Origin: Pseudomaricurvus sp. HS19
Lineage (GTDB): Bacteria > Pseudomonadota > Gammaproteobacteria > Pseudomonadales > Cellvibrionaceae
Assembly: GCF_009857815.1 (NCBI RefSeq)
Contig: NZ_WVVW01000001.1
Location: 1,673,311 to 1,737,310, forward strand
DNA length: 64,000 nt
Reading direction: 5' to 3'
Both the position numbers and the translations under genes were made by a program. Shown here piece after piece: positions 18,306 through 26,765 of this stretch. The notes under the pieces are model-generated. The model had not been told where the DNA came from and did no database searches. It saw only the letters and a program-made list of their open reading frames with translations. The number at the start of each line of letters is the position of its first letter. Within the stretch, counting starts at the first letter, position 1.

Positions 18306-19148
18306 ATGGTTACCTCCCTCTCCCTGCCGGCGCCGGCAAAACTCAACCTGTTCCTGCACATCACCGGTCGTCGTGATGACGGCTACCACACCCTGCAGAC
18401 CCTGTTTCAGCTGCTGGACTTTGGCGACCAGCTGCACTTTGACCTGCGCCAGGATGATGTTGTCACCCTGCAATCTGAACTCAGCGGCGTGCCGGCGGAG
18501 GAGAACCTGATCGTGCGGGCCGCCCGCCTGCTGCAACGCCATTGCAACTGCACGCTGGGCGCGGACATTCGCCTCGACAAACACCTGCCTATGGGCGGCG
18601 GCATCGGCGGTGGCAGCAGCGATGCCGCCACCACCCTGCTGGCCCTGCGACAACTCTGGCAACTGCCTCTGGGGATGGATGAGCTGGCGGAGCTGGGCCG
18701 GCAGTTGGGAGCCGATGTACCGGTCTTTGTCAGAGGCCGAACCGCCTGGGCGGAAGGTGTCGGTGAAGTGCTGCAACCTATTGATATGGCTGAAAAATGG
18801 TTCGTTGTATTGACGCCTGATTGCCACGTGTCGACGGCCCAAATTTTTTCCCACAAAGATTTGACAAGAGACCATTCCGACATTACAGTAGCGGCCTTTC
18901 TTGAGCAGGGTGGCGTCAACGACTGCCAACCACTGGTGCGAAAACTCTACCGCGAGGTAGATAAAGCACTGCTCTGGCTGGAGCAATACGCTCCTGCCAC
19001 GATGACCGGAACGGGCGCCAGCGTTTTCGCAGCGTTCGGGCAACAACAGGAAGCAGAAGCCGTTTTGGCCAAAGCGCCGGCAGATTTGCAGGGGTTTGTT
19101 GCCAGGGGAGTAAACCACTCACCCGCACACCGGTTACTCGGTTTGTGA
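18306..19148 (+). CDS. ispE: 4-diphosphocytidyl-2-C-methyl-D-erythritol kinase
   Basis: This GHMP kinase phosphorylates CDP-methylerythritol in the non-mevalonate isoprenoid pathway. It is 280 aa, with the N-terminal substrate motif [21 protein letters not shown], the ATP-binding glycine loop [14 protein letters not shown] at 95-108, and the LGADVPVFV motif with the catalytic aspartate. It is in one operon with lolB and directly upstream of tRNA-Gln, the standard order. Confidence 0.97.
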   Translation: MVTSLSLPAPAKLNLFLHITGRRDDGYHTLQTLFQLLDFGDQLHFDLRQDDVVTLQSELSGVPAEENLIVRAARLLQRHCNCTLGADIRLDKHLPMGGGIGGGSSDAATTLLALRQLWQLPLGMDELAELGRQLGADVPVFVRGRTAWAEGVGEVLQPIDMAEKWFVVLTPDCHVSTAQIFSHKDLTRDHSDITVAAFLEQGGVNDCQPLVRKLYREVDKALLWLEQYAPATMTGTGASVFAAFGQQQEAEAVLAKAPADLQGFVARGVNHSPAHRLLGL

Positions 19149-19156
19149 TTTGCTAC

Positions 19157-19231
19157 TGGGGTGTAGCCAAGCGGTAAGGCAGCGGGTTTTGATCCCGTCA
19201 TGCGAAGGTTCGAATCCTTCCACCCCAGCCA
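19157..19231 (+). tRNA. tRNA-Gln (TTG)
   Basis: A 75-base cloverleaf including an encoded CCA. Acceptor TGGGGTG pairs with CACCCCA, discriminator G, the D arm contains AAGCGGTAAGGC, and the anticodon loop TTTTGAT is closed by CGGG/CCCG, giving anticodon TTG. The T arm carries GGTTCGAATCC. Only 8 bases separate it from the ispE stop, so it may be processed from the ispE transcript. Confidence 0.97.
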
Positions 19232-19304
19232 TATTTAAAGCTGCAGTTCCCTGAACTTGGCTTACAGCCGAAACACAAGTTTCAACGGCTATATACTAAT
19301 AAAG

Positions 19305-19333
19305 CAGCTGACCTGAAAAGGTCGGCTGTTTTT
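19305..19333 (+). terminator. Intrinsic terminator after tRNA-Gln, before prs
   Basis: Stem CAGCTGACCT / AGGTCGGCTG (one G-T pair) around a GAAA loop, followed by TTTTT. It separates the ispE/tRNA transcript from prs. TATACT at 19292-19297 lies just before it, so a leader/attenuator role for prs is an alternative. Confidence 0.75.
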
Positions 19334-19430
19334 GTATTCAGCACCCGCCGGCCCAAGTCATTGGGCGAATGTGACAGCGGCTGCTAATCTCTTACGCGAA
19401 CACAGTAATCAAGCAGAAAGGGTACCGCAC

Positions 19431-20372
19431 GTGGCAGACTTAATGGTCTTTACCGGCAACGCCAACCCCGAACTGGCCCACCAGATTGTTGAACGCCTGG
19501 GTATTCCCATGGGCGACGCAACCGTTGGCAAGTTTTCGGATGGCGAAATCACCATCGAGCTGAACGAGAACGTGCGCGGTCGCGATGTCTTCGTGGTGCA
19601 ATCCACCTGCGCGCCGACCAACGACAACCTCATGGAGCTGGTGATCATGGTGGACGCCCTGCGTCGCGCCTCCGCCGGCCGCATTACCGCCGTGGTGCCC
19701 TACTTCGGCTACGCCCGCCAGGATCGCCGCGTGCGTTCCGCCCGCGTACCGATTACCGCCAAGCTGGTTGCCGACATGATGGTTGGCGCCGGTGTGGACC
19801 GCGTACTGACCGTTGACCTGCACGCCGAGCAGATCCAGGGCTTCTTTGATGTGCCCGTGGACAACGTCTACGGCTCACCGGTCCTGCTGGACGACATCAA
19901 CCAGCAGAAGTACGAAGACCTGATCGTGGTATCCCCCGACATCGGCGGTGTGGTTCGCGCCCGGGCACTGGCCAAGCTGCTGAACGTGGAACTGGCGATC
20001 ATCGACAAACGCCGCCCCAAAGCCAACGTGGCAGAAGTGATGAACCTCATCGGTGACGTGGAAGGTCGCACCTGCGTGCTGGTCGACGACATGGTGGACA
20101 CCGCCGGCACCCTCTGTGGCGCTGCCAAGGCACTGAAAGGCTTCGGCGCCAAGAAAGTGGTGGCCTACTGTACCCACCCGGTACTGTCCGGCAAGGCGAT
20201 GCAGAATCTCAACGGCTCCGAGCTGGACGAGCTGGTGGTGACAGACTCCATCCCGCTGAGTGACGAAGCCAGGAATTGTGGTAGAATCCGCACCCTTACG
20301 CTGTCGATGATGCTGGCTGAAGCCGTACGTCGCATCAGCAATGAAGAATCCCTGAGCGCCATGTTCCGCTGA
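19431..20372 (+). CDS. prs: Ribose-phosphate pyrophosphokinase
   Basis: It makes PRPP from ribose-5-phosphate and ATP for nucleotide, His, Trp and NAD synthesis. From GTG 19431 the N-terminus [16 protein letters not shown] matches the family exactly, and AGAAAGG lies about 10 bases upstream; the frame is open to 19332 but those codons are not family sequence. It is 313 aa. Visible motifs are [10 protein letters not shown] (ATP site), the [18 protein letters not shown] flexible loop region and the PRPP-binding [13 protein letters not shown]. Confidence 0.97.
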   Translation: MADLMVFTGNANPELAHQIVERLGIPMGDATVGKFSDGEITIELNENVRGRDVFVVQSTCAPTNDNLMELVIMVDALRRASAGRITAVVPYFGYARQDRRVRSARVPITAKLVADMMVGAGVDRVLTVDLHAEQIQGFFDVPVDNVYGSPVLLDDINQQKYEDLIVVSPDIGGVVRARALAKLLNVELAIIDKRRPKANVAEVMNLIGDVEGRTCVLVDDMVDTAGTLCGAAKALKGFGAKKVVAYCTHPVLSGKAMQNLNGSELDELVVTDSIPLSDEARNCGRIRTLTLSMMLAEAVRRISNEESLSAMFR

Positions 20373-20397
20373 CAAGCGGCAACAGGGTCTCGGGTAA

Positions 20398-20466
20398 ACC
20401 GCTGAAGCCTGCCTGATTCACGAGCCTCCGGGTTCGCTGGATAGAGTGCAGGCTTCGGTGTTTTTA
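20398..20466 (+). terminator. Possible terminator of prs
   Basis: GAAGCCTGC (20404-20412) pairs with GCAGGCTTC (20448-20456), with flanking ACC/GGT, followed by TTTTT at 20461. The loop is long (about 35 bases), so strength is uncertain. Confidence 0.45.
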
Positions 20467-20524
20467 CTACCTGTCGGAGTTTCTGGTCGCGGAACCCTGG
20501 CAGTTTATTTTTGAGGAAAGACTC

Positions 20525-21157
20525 ATGTCTGAAGATTTTGTATTGAATGCCACCATCCGTGAGGATGCGGGGAAAGGTGCGAGCCGCCGCCTGCGTCGTC
20601 TGGAAGGTCAGACTCCTGGCATTATCTACGGTGGCACCGCAGCCCCGCTGAACATCCAGGTAGCCCACAAGGACCTGTCCAAGCAGCTGGAAAACGAAGC
20701 GTTCTACTCTCACGTCATCACCATCAACGTTGATGGCAAGACCGAGAGCGTCCTGCTGAAAGACCTGCAGCGTCACCCGGCCAAGCCGCTGATCCTGCAC
20801 GCTGACTTCCTGCGCGTCTCCAAGACCAAAGAAGTTAAGGTCAAGGTACCTCTCCACTTCATCAACGAAGAGACCAGCAAAGGCGTTAAGCTGGGCGGCG
20901 GTATCGTTGTTCACACCATGACCGAACTGGAAATCAGCTGTCTGGCTGCCAACCTGCCCGAGTTCATCGAAGTGGACCTGGCCGACGTTGAAGTTGGTCA
21001 GACCGTACACATCTCTGACCTGAAGCTGCCTAAGGGCGTGACTTCAGTAGAGCTGTCCCACGGTGCTGACCACGATGGTGCGGTATGCAGCATCAACAAG
21101 CCCAAGGGCGTGGCTACTGAAGAAGCAGCCGAAGGCGAGGAAGGCGGCGAAGAGTAA
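20525..21157 (+). CDS. rplY: 50S ribosomal protein L25 (Ctc-type, long form)
   Basis: It binds 5S rRNA. The 210 aa product has the N-terminal L25 domain ([33 protein letters not shown]) and the C-terminal TL5/Ctc beta domain, ending in an acidic tail ([12 protein letters not shown]). The long two-domain form is standard outside enterobacteria. RBS TGAGGAAAG precedes the ATG. It lies between prs and pth as in Pseudomonas. Confidence 0.96.
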   Translation: MSEDFVLNATIREDAGKGASRRLRRLEGQTPGIIYGGTAAPLNIQVAHKDLSKQLENEAFYSHVITINVDGKTESVLLKDLQRHPAKPLILHADFLRVSKTKEVKVKVPLHFINEETSKGVKLGGGIVVHTMTELEISCLAANLPEFIEVDLADVEVGQTVHISDLKLPKGVTSVELSHGADHDGAVCSINKPKGVATEEAAEGEEGGEE

Positions 21158-21185
21158 TCTTCCCCCTCTCTCAGCCCCCGAGGCG

Positions 21186-21225
21186 AAAAACGGCCGGCGA
21201 GCATTGCTCCCCGGCCGTTTTTTTT
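21186..21225 (+). terminator. Intrinsic terminator of rplY
   Basis: CGGCCGG-CGAG paired with CTCC-CCGGCCG, flanked by an A-run and followed by eight or more T. It is strong and nearly bidirectional. Confidence 0.9.
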
Positions 21226-21296
21226 GGCCCCAACACCACCCCGGCACTGTGATAAGATGCCCGCTCTCCAACCACCAGCCACAGAACCACCAGCGC

Positions 21297-21878
21297 ATGG
21301 ATACCCCGATTCAGATGATTGTCGGCCTCGGCAATCCCGGCAGTGAATACCAGCACACCCGCCACAACGCCGGCGAGGATTTTGTCCGCGAAGTCGCCCG
21401 CCAGTACGGCGTCAGCCTGAGCAGCGACAAAAAGTTTTTTGGCGAGGCCGGCGTCGCCAGCATCAATGGCAAACCGGTCCGCCTGCTGATCCCCACCACC
21501 TTTATGAACCGCAGCGGCCAGTCCGTCGGCGCACTGGCCAACTTCTACAAGATTCCCCCCGCAGCCATCCTGGTGGCCCACGACGAGCTGGATATGCTGC
21601 CCGGCGTTGCCAAACTGAAGATCGGCGGTGGCCACGGCGGCCACAACGGCCTGCGGGACATCATTCGCGCCCTGGGTAACGACAACGGCTTTGCCCGCCT
21701 GCGCATCGGCATCGGCCACCCCGGCAACGCCAAGCTGGTATCCGGCTATGTGCTGAAAAAGGCCCCGGCGGACGAATTCTGCCTCACCGAAGACGCCATC
21801 TACGCCGCCACTAAAGTGCTGCCGCAATTGGTGGACGGTGCCTGGAACAACGCCATGAAAGAGCTCCACAGCGCCTGA
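21297..21878 (+). CDS. pth: Peptidyl-tRNA hydrolase
   Basis: It recycles tRNA by cleaving peptidyl-tRNA released during translation. It is 193 aa from ATG 21297, with [18 protein letters not shown] containing the catalytic H23, followed by the substrate-binding residues in FMNRSGQSV and [13 protein letters not shown]. The frame is open further upstream through the rplY terminator, but only this start gives the family N-terminus. Confidence 0.97.
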   Translation: MDTPIQMIVGLGNPGSEYQHTRHNAGEDFVREVARQYGVSLSSDKKFFGEAGVASINGKPVRLLIPTTFMNRSGQSVGALANFYKIPPAAILVAHDELDMLPGVAKLKIGGGHGGHNGLRDIIRALGNDNGFARLRIGIGHPGNAKLVSGYVLKKAPADEFCLTEDAIYAATKVLPQLVDGAWNNAMKELHSA

Positions 21879-22024
21879 GCCCCCATCGCCGGTCACCGCC
21901 GGCGCGCTCGTATCTGCCCCACCTCTCATGTAAAATGGCGCCCTTTCCCGGGCCGCCACGCCTGCGCCTGAACCGTACCGGCGCGGCCCTCCAGTATCTG
22001 TGGTACGTATCAAGAGAATCCAGC

Positions 22025-23116
22025 ATGGGCTTTAATTGCGGCATCGTCGGCCTGCCAAACGTCGGCAAATCCACACTCTTCAACGCCTTGACCCAAAACG
22101 GCATCGCGGCAGAAAACTTCCCCTTCTGCACCATCGAGCCCAACGAAGGCACCGTTGCCGTACCCGACCCGCGCCAGAACAACCTGGCCGACATCGTCAA
22201 ACCCGAGCGCGTCATCCCCACCACCATGGAATTCGTCGACATCGCCGGCCTGGTAGCCGGTGCCTCCAAAGGTGAAGGCCTGGGCAACAAATTCCTCGCC
22301 AACATCCGCGAGACCGACGCCATCGCCCACGTGGTGCGCTGCTTCGACGACGAGAACGTGATTCACGTTGAAGGCGCCATCGACCCGGCTGCCGACATCG
22401 AGGTGATCAACACCGAGCTGGCGCTGGCAGACCTGGAGAGCTGTGAAAAGTCCCTGCAGCGCTACACCAAGCTGGCCAAGGGCCAGGACAAGGACGCCAT
22501 CAAGATGAAGGCGCTGCTGGAGAAGATCCTGCCGCACCTGAACGAAGCCCAGCCCCTGCGCAGCTTCGGCCTCGACGCCGACGAACTGAAACTGCTGCGC
22601 GACCTCAACCTGCTGACCCTCAAGCCCACCATGTACATCGCCAACGTGGCGGAGGACGGCTTCGAGGACAACCCGCACCTGGAAGTGGTGCGTGGTATCG
22701 CCGCCAACGAAAACGCCGTGGTCATCCCCATCTGCAACAAGCTGGAAGCCGAGATCGCCGAGCTGGACGACGACGAAAAAGCCGAGTTCCTGGAAGACCT
22801 CGGCATGGACGAGCCGGGCCTCAACCGTGTTATCCGCGGCGGCTACGAGCTGCTGGGCCTGCACACCTACTTCACCGCCGGTGTCAAAGAGGTACGCGCC
22901 TGGACCATCCCTGTAGGCGCCACCGCCCCCCAGGCCGCGGGCAAGATCCACACCGACTTCGAAAAGGGCTTTATCCGCGCCGAAGTGATCGGCTACGACG
23001 ACTTTATCGCCTGCAACGGCGAGCAGGGCGCCAAGGACGCCGGTAAATGGCGCCTGGAAGGTAAGGAGTACGTGGTTAAGGACGGCGACGTCATCCACTT
23101 CCGCTTCAACGTATAA
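22025..23116 (+). CDS. ychF: Redox-regulated ATPase YchF (Obg-like)
   Basis: This 363 aa P-loop ATPase binds ribosomes. P-loop GLPNVGKST is at 9-17 and the switch region [17 protein letters not shown] follows. The base-specificity motif reads NKLE instead of NKxD, which is the YchF hallmark and explains ATP rather than GTP preference. A coiled-coil insertion and C-terminal TGS domain complete it. Start ATG 22025 gives the canonical MGFNCGIVG; upstream codons in frame are intergenic. Confidence 0.97.
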   Translation: MGFNCGIVGLPNVGKSTLFNALTQNGIAAENFPFCTIEPNEGTVAVPDPRQNNLADIVKPERVIPTTMEFVDIAGLVAGASKGEGLGNKFLANIRETDAIAHVVRCFDDENVIHVEGAIDPAADIEVINTELALADLESCEKSLQRYTKLAKGQDKDAIKMKALLEKILPHLNEAQPLRSFGLDADELKLLRDLNLLTLKPTMYIANVAEDGFEDNPHLEVVRGIAANENAVVIPICNKLEAEIAELDDDEKAEFLEDLGMDEPGLNRVIRGGYELLGLHTYFTAGVKEVRAWTIPVGATAPQAAGKIHTDFEKGFIRAEVIGYDDFIACNGEQGAKDAGKWRLEGKEYVVKDGDVIHFRFNV

Positions 23117-23125
23117 GCCGCCACA

Positions 23126-23156
23126 CGCCCTTCCCCGCCAGCCGGCGGGAAGGGCG
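23126..23156 (+). terminator. Hairpin after ychF
   Basis: CGCCCTTCCC pairs perfectly with GGGAAGGGCG, extended by GCC/GGC around a short loop. The following TTTT is a few bases away, so termination may be partial. Confidence 0.6.
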
Positions 23157-23244
23157 AAGATTTTCCCAAAAGCGCCCCAAAACAACGACTTAAGCGCTTG
23201 ACAAGGAGACGCCAGTCTCAGAGAATAGCGCCCCTCGAAACGAT

Positions 23245-23321
23245 GGCTAGGTAGCTCAGCTGGTTAGAGCACAGCACTCATAATGCTGGGGTCGGCGGTT
23301 CAAGTCCGCCCCTAGCTACCA
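23245..23321 (+). tRNA. tRNA-Met (CAT), elongator type
   Basis: A 77-base cloverleaf with encoded CCA. Acceptor GGCTAGG pairs with CCTAGCT (first pair G-T), the D arm holds GCTCAGCTGGTTAGAGC, and the anticodon loop CTCATAA is closed by CAGCA/TGCTG. The T arm carries GGTTCAAGTCC. The sequence closely follows elongator tRNA-Met of E. coli. Confidence 0.95.
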
Positions 23322-23331
23322 TCTTCAAGCG

Positions 23332-23365
23332 AAAAAGGCTCACCCCGCAGGGGTGGGCCTTTTTT
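23332..23365 (+). terminator. Intrinsic terminator of tRNA-Met
   Basis: AAAAAGGCTCACCCC / GGGGTGGGCCTTTTTT around a GCA loop. A diverged copy of this hairpin occurs at 24113-24147. Confidence 0.9.
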
Positions 23366-23460
23366 GTTTGGGGATGGTAGCTAGCGGTGCCACGCAGAAC
23401 CGCCCCCGGTTCACAAATCGCGACCAGCGATTTGAACAAGCCGCGCCTTCCAGCGGCGCA
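23332..23460. repeat. Outer repeat, copy 1
   Basis: It begins with the tRNA-Met terminator and continues through GAACCGCCC-CCGGTTCACAAATC to CCGCGCC. The same order with scattered differences recurs at 24113-24240. It contains a perfect stem CAAATCGC/GCGATTTG at about 23414-23434 that is degraded in copy 2. Confidence 0.65.
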
Positions 23461-23472
23461 GCCCCGCAGGGG

Positions 23473-23499
23473 TGTTAAAAGCCAACAAGGCTTTTAACA
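23473..23499. repeat. Perfect hairpin at the head of the tandem array
   Basis: TGTTAAAAGCC pairs with GGCTTTTAACA around AACAA. Its right arm runs into the first tandem unit; at units 2 and 3 only the TTTAACA/TTTAGCA end remains. Confidence 0.7.
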
Positions 23500-23690
23500 T
23501 TCACTCCGCCCCGGAGCATCACTCCATCCCCCCCAAACGTCATCGCGAGCGCAGCGCGGCGATCCAAGTCCACCGCAAAGCACTCTATAACGTGCAAAAC
23601 ATGGATTGCTTCGGCACTGAAAAACGCGCCTCGCAATGACGGGGGCTGGTTGGGCGCCACCGGCGTTCTACTCCGCCCCTCAGCATTTAA
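23498..23690. repeat. Tandem repeat unit 1 (193 bp)
   Basis: It starts CATTCACTCCG, contains an inner inverted-repeat element at 23539-23640 (outer ends GTCATCGCGAG and CTCGCAATGAC, inner ends GGCGATCCA and TGGATTGC), and ends in the GTTCTACTCCG...GCATTTA segment. Units 2 and 3 repeat this order at high identity. Confidence 0.9.
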
Positions 23691-23881
23691 CATTCACTCC
23701 GATCCGGAGCATCGCTCTATAGCCCCAACGTCATCGCGAGCGCAGCGCGGCGATCCAAGTCCACCGCAAAGCACTCTACAACGTGCAAAACATGGATTGC
23801 TTCGGCACTGAAAAACGCGCCTCGCAATGAAGGGGGCCGGTTGGCCACCACCGACGTTCTACTCCGTCCCCCGGCATTTAG
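23691..23881. repeat. Tandem repeat unit 2 (191 bp)
   Basis: Same structure as unit 1; the inner inverted-repeat element is at 23730-23830. The core from GCGATCCAAG to ATGGATTGCTTCGG differs from unit 1 by a single base seen by eye (CTATAACG versus CTACAACG). Confidence 0.9.
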
Positions 23882-24058
23882 CATTCACTCCGATCAGGAG
23901 CATCGCTCTATAGTCCAAGTAAAAAGTCCGTCATCGCGAGCGCAGCGTGGCGATCCAAGTCCACCGCAAAGCACTCTACAACGTGCAAAACATGGATTGC
24001 TTCGGCACTGAAAGCACGCCTCGCAATGACGGGACAGGGTTGGCCACCACCGGTGCCC
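23882..24058. repeat. Tandem repeat unit 3 (partial 3' end)
   Basis: Inner element at 23930-24030. There is a small insertion between the head and the element, and the tail diverges after CCACCACCGG. Core sequence is shared with unit 2. Confidence 0.88.
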
Positions 24059-24112
24059 TGCACCACCCGCCCCCAGCTTTCGTATTTACTCTGTCCAGAC
24101 CCCGCGCCCCAC

Positions 24113-24240
24113 AAAAAAAGGCCCACCCCGAGAGGTGAACCTTTTTGTTTGAGACATGGGCTATGAGGCTAAGCGCCGAACCGCCCGCGGTTTACAAATC
24201 ACCGCCAGCAGCGTGATCAGGCCGCGCCCGGTTACAGCAC
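24113..24240. repeat. Outer repeat, copy 2, including terminator hairpin of the symporter gene
   Basis: A diverged copy of 23332-23460. Its hairpin (24113-24147), read on the minus strand, is AAGG-TTCACC / GGGGTGGGCC followed by seven T, so it probably terminates the symporter transcript coming from the right. Confidence 0.65.
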
Positions 24241-24259
24241 GGCCGCCCAAATAGTCCAA

Positions 24260-25609
24260 TCACTTATCGCCAGCAAAATACTTCTTCGTCAAACCAAACA
24301 CCACCGGACTCAACAACACCAGCGCAATCAGGTTGGGCAGTGCCATCATGGCATTGAGGGTATCTGCCACCAGCCAGATAAAATCCAGCTGGCTGGCCGC
24401 ACCAATCGGTATGGCGATAATCCACAGCGCGCGATAAGGCAGGATGGCTTTGATACCAAACAGGAACTCCACACAGCGTTCACCGTAGAACGACCAGCCA
24501 ATGATGGTAGTAAACGCAAAGATGGCCAGAGCAAAGCTCACCACATAATGACCAATCCCGGGGAGCGAGTGCACAAAGGCGGCCGAGGTAAGTGCAGCGC
24601 CGGACTCACCGGATGACCACAGCCCGGTGCTGATAATGACCAGACCGGTGATACTGCAGACAATGATGGTATCGATAAAGGTGCCCAGCATGGCCACCAG
24701 CCCTTGGCGCACCGGATCTTTGGTTTGCGCAGCGGCGTGCGCGATAGGCGCAGAACCGAGACCGGCTTCGTTGGAGAAGACACCGCGAGCCACACCAAAA
24801 CGAATGGCCGCCCACACCGCCGCCCCGGCAAAGCCCCCTTGAGCAGCGACAGGTGAAAAGGCGTGAGTAAAGACCAGCCCCAATGCATGGGGGATGGCAT
24901 CCACGTTGAGCGCCAGGGAGACCAGACCGGCCAGCAAGTAAGCCACCACCATAAACGGCACCAGGGCACCGGCGACATGACCAATACGCTTGATGCCACC
25001 AATCAGTACAGCGCCCACTAATATCGCTATGGCGGCGCCGGTGACCCATTTGTTCACGCCGAAGTTGGCCTGCAGCACATCCGCGACCGAGTTGGCCTGC
25101 ACCGTGTTACCGATACCAAAGGCGGCAAATGCCCCAAAGATGGCAAACAGGGTTCCCAGCCACGCCCATTTGGAGCCCAGACCGTTCTTGATGTAGTACA
25201 TGGGACCGCCGACGTGGTTGCCGTTTTCATCCACCTCGCGGTAGTTCACTGCCAGCACAGCTTCGGCGTATTTGGTGGCCATCCCTACCAGGGCCGTGCA
25301 CCACATCCAGAAGAGTGCGCCGGGACCTCCCAGAAATACCGCGGTAGCCACGCCGGCGATATTCCCGGTACCCACCGTTGCCGACATAGCCGTCATCAAC
25401 GCCTGGAACGGGGAAATTTCACCATCGCTGTCCTTGCCGGTTCCGGTTCTGCCCGCGTAGAGCAATTTGAAACCGGTTCCCAGTTTCAGGATCGGCATCA
25501 ACTTCAGACCGATCATGAGAAACAGGCCGACACCCAGAATAAGCACCAACATCGCCGGCCCCCAGACGATGCCGTTCACGGTTCCCACAAAACTGTTCAA
25601 CATTTCCAT
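24260..25609 (-). CDS. Alanine/glycine:cation symporter (AGCS family)
   Basis: This is a sodium-coupled amino-acid importer of the inner membrane, 449 aa from the ATG at 25609. Family hallmarks are GTGNIAGVATAVFLGGPGALFWMW, the SNEAGLGSAPIAHAAAQT segment and VIGWSFYGERC-like sequence (IIGWSFYGERCVEFLFG). About ten hydrophobic helices are visible. The start is chosen because MEMLNSFVGTVNGIVWGP resembles other members and is preceded by GGGGG; the frame extends 19 codons further to 25666. It has no operon partner. Confidence 0.93.
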   Translation of the reverse strand: MEMLNSFVGTVNGIVWGPAMLVLILGVGLFLMIGLKLMPILKLGTGFKLLYAGRTGTGKDSDGEISPFQALMTAMSATVGTGNIAGVATAVFLGGPGALFWMWCTALVGMATKYAEAVLAVNYREVDENGNHVGGPMYYIKNGLGSKWAWLGTLFAIFGAFAAFGIGNTVQANSVADVLQANFGVNKWVTGAAIAILVGAVLIGGIKRIGHVAGALVPFMVVAYLLAGLVSLALNVDAIPHALGLVFTHAFSPVAAQGGFAGAAVWAAIRFGVARGVFSNEAGLGSAPIAHAAAQTKDPVRQGLVAMLGTFIDTIIVCSITGLVIISTGLWSSGESGAALTSAAFVHSLPGIGHYVVSFALAIFAFTTIIGWSFYGERCVEFLFGIKAILPYRALWIIAIPIGAASQLDFIWLVADTLNAMMALPNLIALVLLSPVVFGLTKKYFAGDK

Positions 25610-25866
25610 AGCCAAGCCCCCAATGCCTGCAGACAACCCAAAATTTGACCAGAGTGTCCCAACCATAGCAGTTACAGGCAGATTACGGAAAACGTTAAGG
25701 GAATTTTATTGACAGGATTCACCTGCTAACAGGATCGCCGTACAAATGTGGGGGACGCCGATGGGCATCGCGTGGGGAGTGTGGCCAGCTGGAGAGCGAC
25801 TGCCATTCTGTATAGGCAGCCTCCCTCAGCGGCAGGTTATCAGTGAGGGTGCTGTATAGAGGATGC

Positions 25867-26763
25867 TTACTGCACCTTATAGAGATAGTTATCCGGCAAC
25901 CCCAAACGCCGACAGGCCTGCACCGCAGGACTTGCCTTGATCACCAGCCGATCGGAAATACGGCCGGTCCAGCGGATCAGGCCCCGCTGCCAGCCCTTTA
26001 GCTGCCAGCGAGCCCCGAGCTGTAGAGATTGCTGCAATTCCTGCGGCAAAACGCCAACGGCGGCTTTCACCAGCAGGTGCTGGTAAGGCCGCAAAAACCA
26101 CGGAAAGACCGGGGTGCTTAACATCAGTTCCAGAAACTCTTCGATTACCTCGGTAGGCTGTAACAGCGGGCGCATGGAAGCAAAGAAGGCTTCCTGGGAC
26201 GCGACCGAGTCCGGCGCAGTAACAGCGCCATAAAGTTTTGCGGCAATCGATCCCTCGCGATAGAGCGCGTCTTTCTGCTCCAGTGGCAGCGGCGCTACCA
26301 ACTGGCAGTAGGCCTCCAGGAACCCATAACTGGCCGTGACCTGCACCCAGTTCAGCAGTTCCACATCGTTGGCCCGGTAGGCCTGACCTCCAGACGTTAC
26401 TCCGGCGATCCGGTCGTGCATGCGGTAGATACCGGCAATCATGGCTTCGGCTTTGGTATGGGGCCCATACACCGTGACCATGGCCGCGAGCCCTGTACGG
26501 CGCAACCGACCCAGAGGGTCGGTGCGAAAGGCTGTGTTGTTCCAGACGCCGTCACACACCCTCGGCTCGGCCAGTTCCAGAATGACGGCGGTGATACCGC
26601 CGACAAACATGGCTACCGGGTTCTTGAACACTCGCCAGGTGACCGAGTCAGCGGGAAGCAGGGCTTCCTCACCCCGGGGGTTGAGGAAGTCGAATCGCTC
26701 TCCCCCCTTCCCCGGGTGACTGCCTGACCCGGCAGCCTGATCCTGATGGGTTGCCTCTTCCAT
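25867..26763 (-). CDS. DUF2236 / MpaB-like oxygenase family protein
   Basis: This 298 aa protein matches the DUF2236 family (ER-bound oxygenase MpaB / latex-clearing-protein fold): RRTGLAAMVTVYGP, then the GIYRMHDRIAGVTSGG segment with a conserved His, and YRANDVELLNWVQVTASYGFLEAY. Family members bind heme b and some cleave isoprenoid chains, but most are uncharacterised, so no substrate is assigned. The ATG at 26763 lies 2 bp after the TonB-receptor stop, so the two are almost certainly co-transcribed. Upstream in-frame codons overlap the receptor and are ignored. Confidence 0.85.
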   Translation of the reverse strand: MEEATHQDQAAGSGSHPGKGGERFDFLNPRGEEALLPADSVTWRVFKNPVAMFVGGITAVILELAEPRVCDGVWNNTAFRTDPLGRLRRTGLAAMVTVYGPHTKAEAMIAGIYRMHDRIAGVTSGGQAYRANDVELLNWVQVTASYGFLEAYCQLVAPLPLEQKDALYREGSIAAKLYGAVTAPDSVASQEAFFASMRPLLQPTEVIEEFLELMLSTPVFPWFLRPYQHLLVKAAVGVLPQELQQSLQLGARWQLKGWQRGLIRWTGRISDRLVIKASPAVQACRRLGLPDNYLYKVQ

Positions 26764-26765
26764 TA

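Larger units (their letters stand above)
23322..24259. other. Gene-free repeat block between tRNA-Met and the symporter gene
   Basis: 938 bp with no credible gene. It contains the tRNA-Met terminator, two diverged copies of a ~110 bp segment at the ends, a perfect hairpin, and three tandem ~192 bp units. The short minus-strand frames in it (23475-23693 and 23908-24126) are products of the repeat, since they share the same translated stretch. Confidence 0.85.

Noticed and set aside
23498..24058. Possible CRISPR array
   Set aside because: Units are ~192 bp, with internal inverted repeats and no short repeat/unique spacer alternation; no cas genes.
23475..24126. Two 72-codon minus-strand frames in the repeat block
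   Set aside because: They share the same translated stretch because they lie in repeat copies; no ribosome site and no family.
25815..25860. Direct repeat CTGTATAG after the DUF2236 gene
   Set aside because: Only 8 bp, with no symmetry or T-tract; likely chance.
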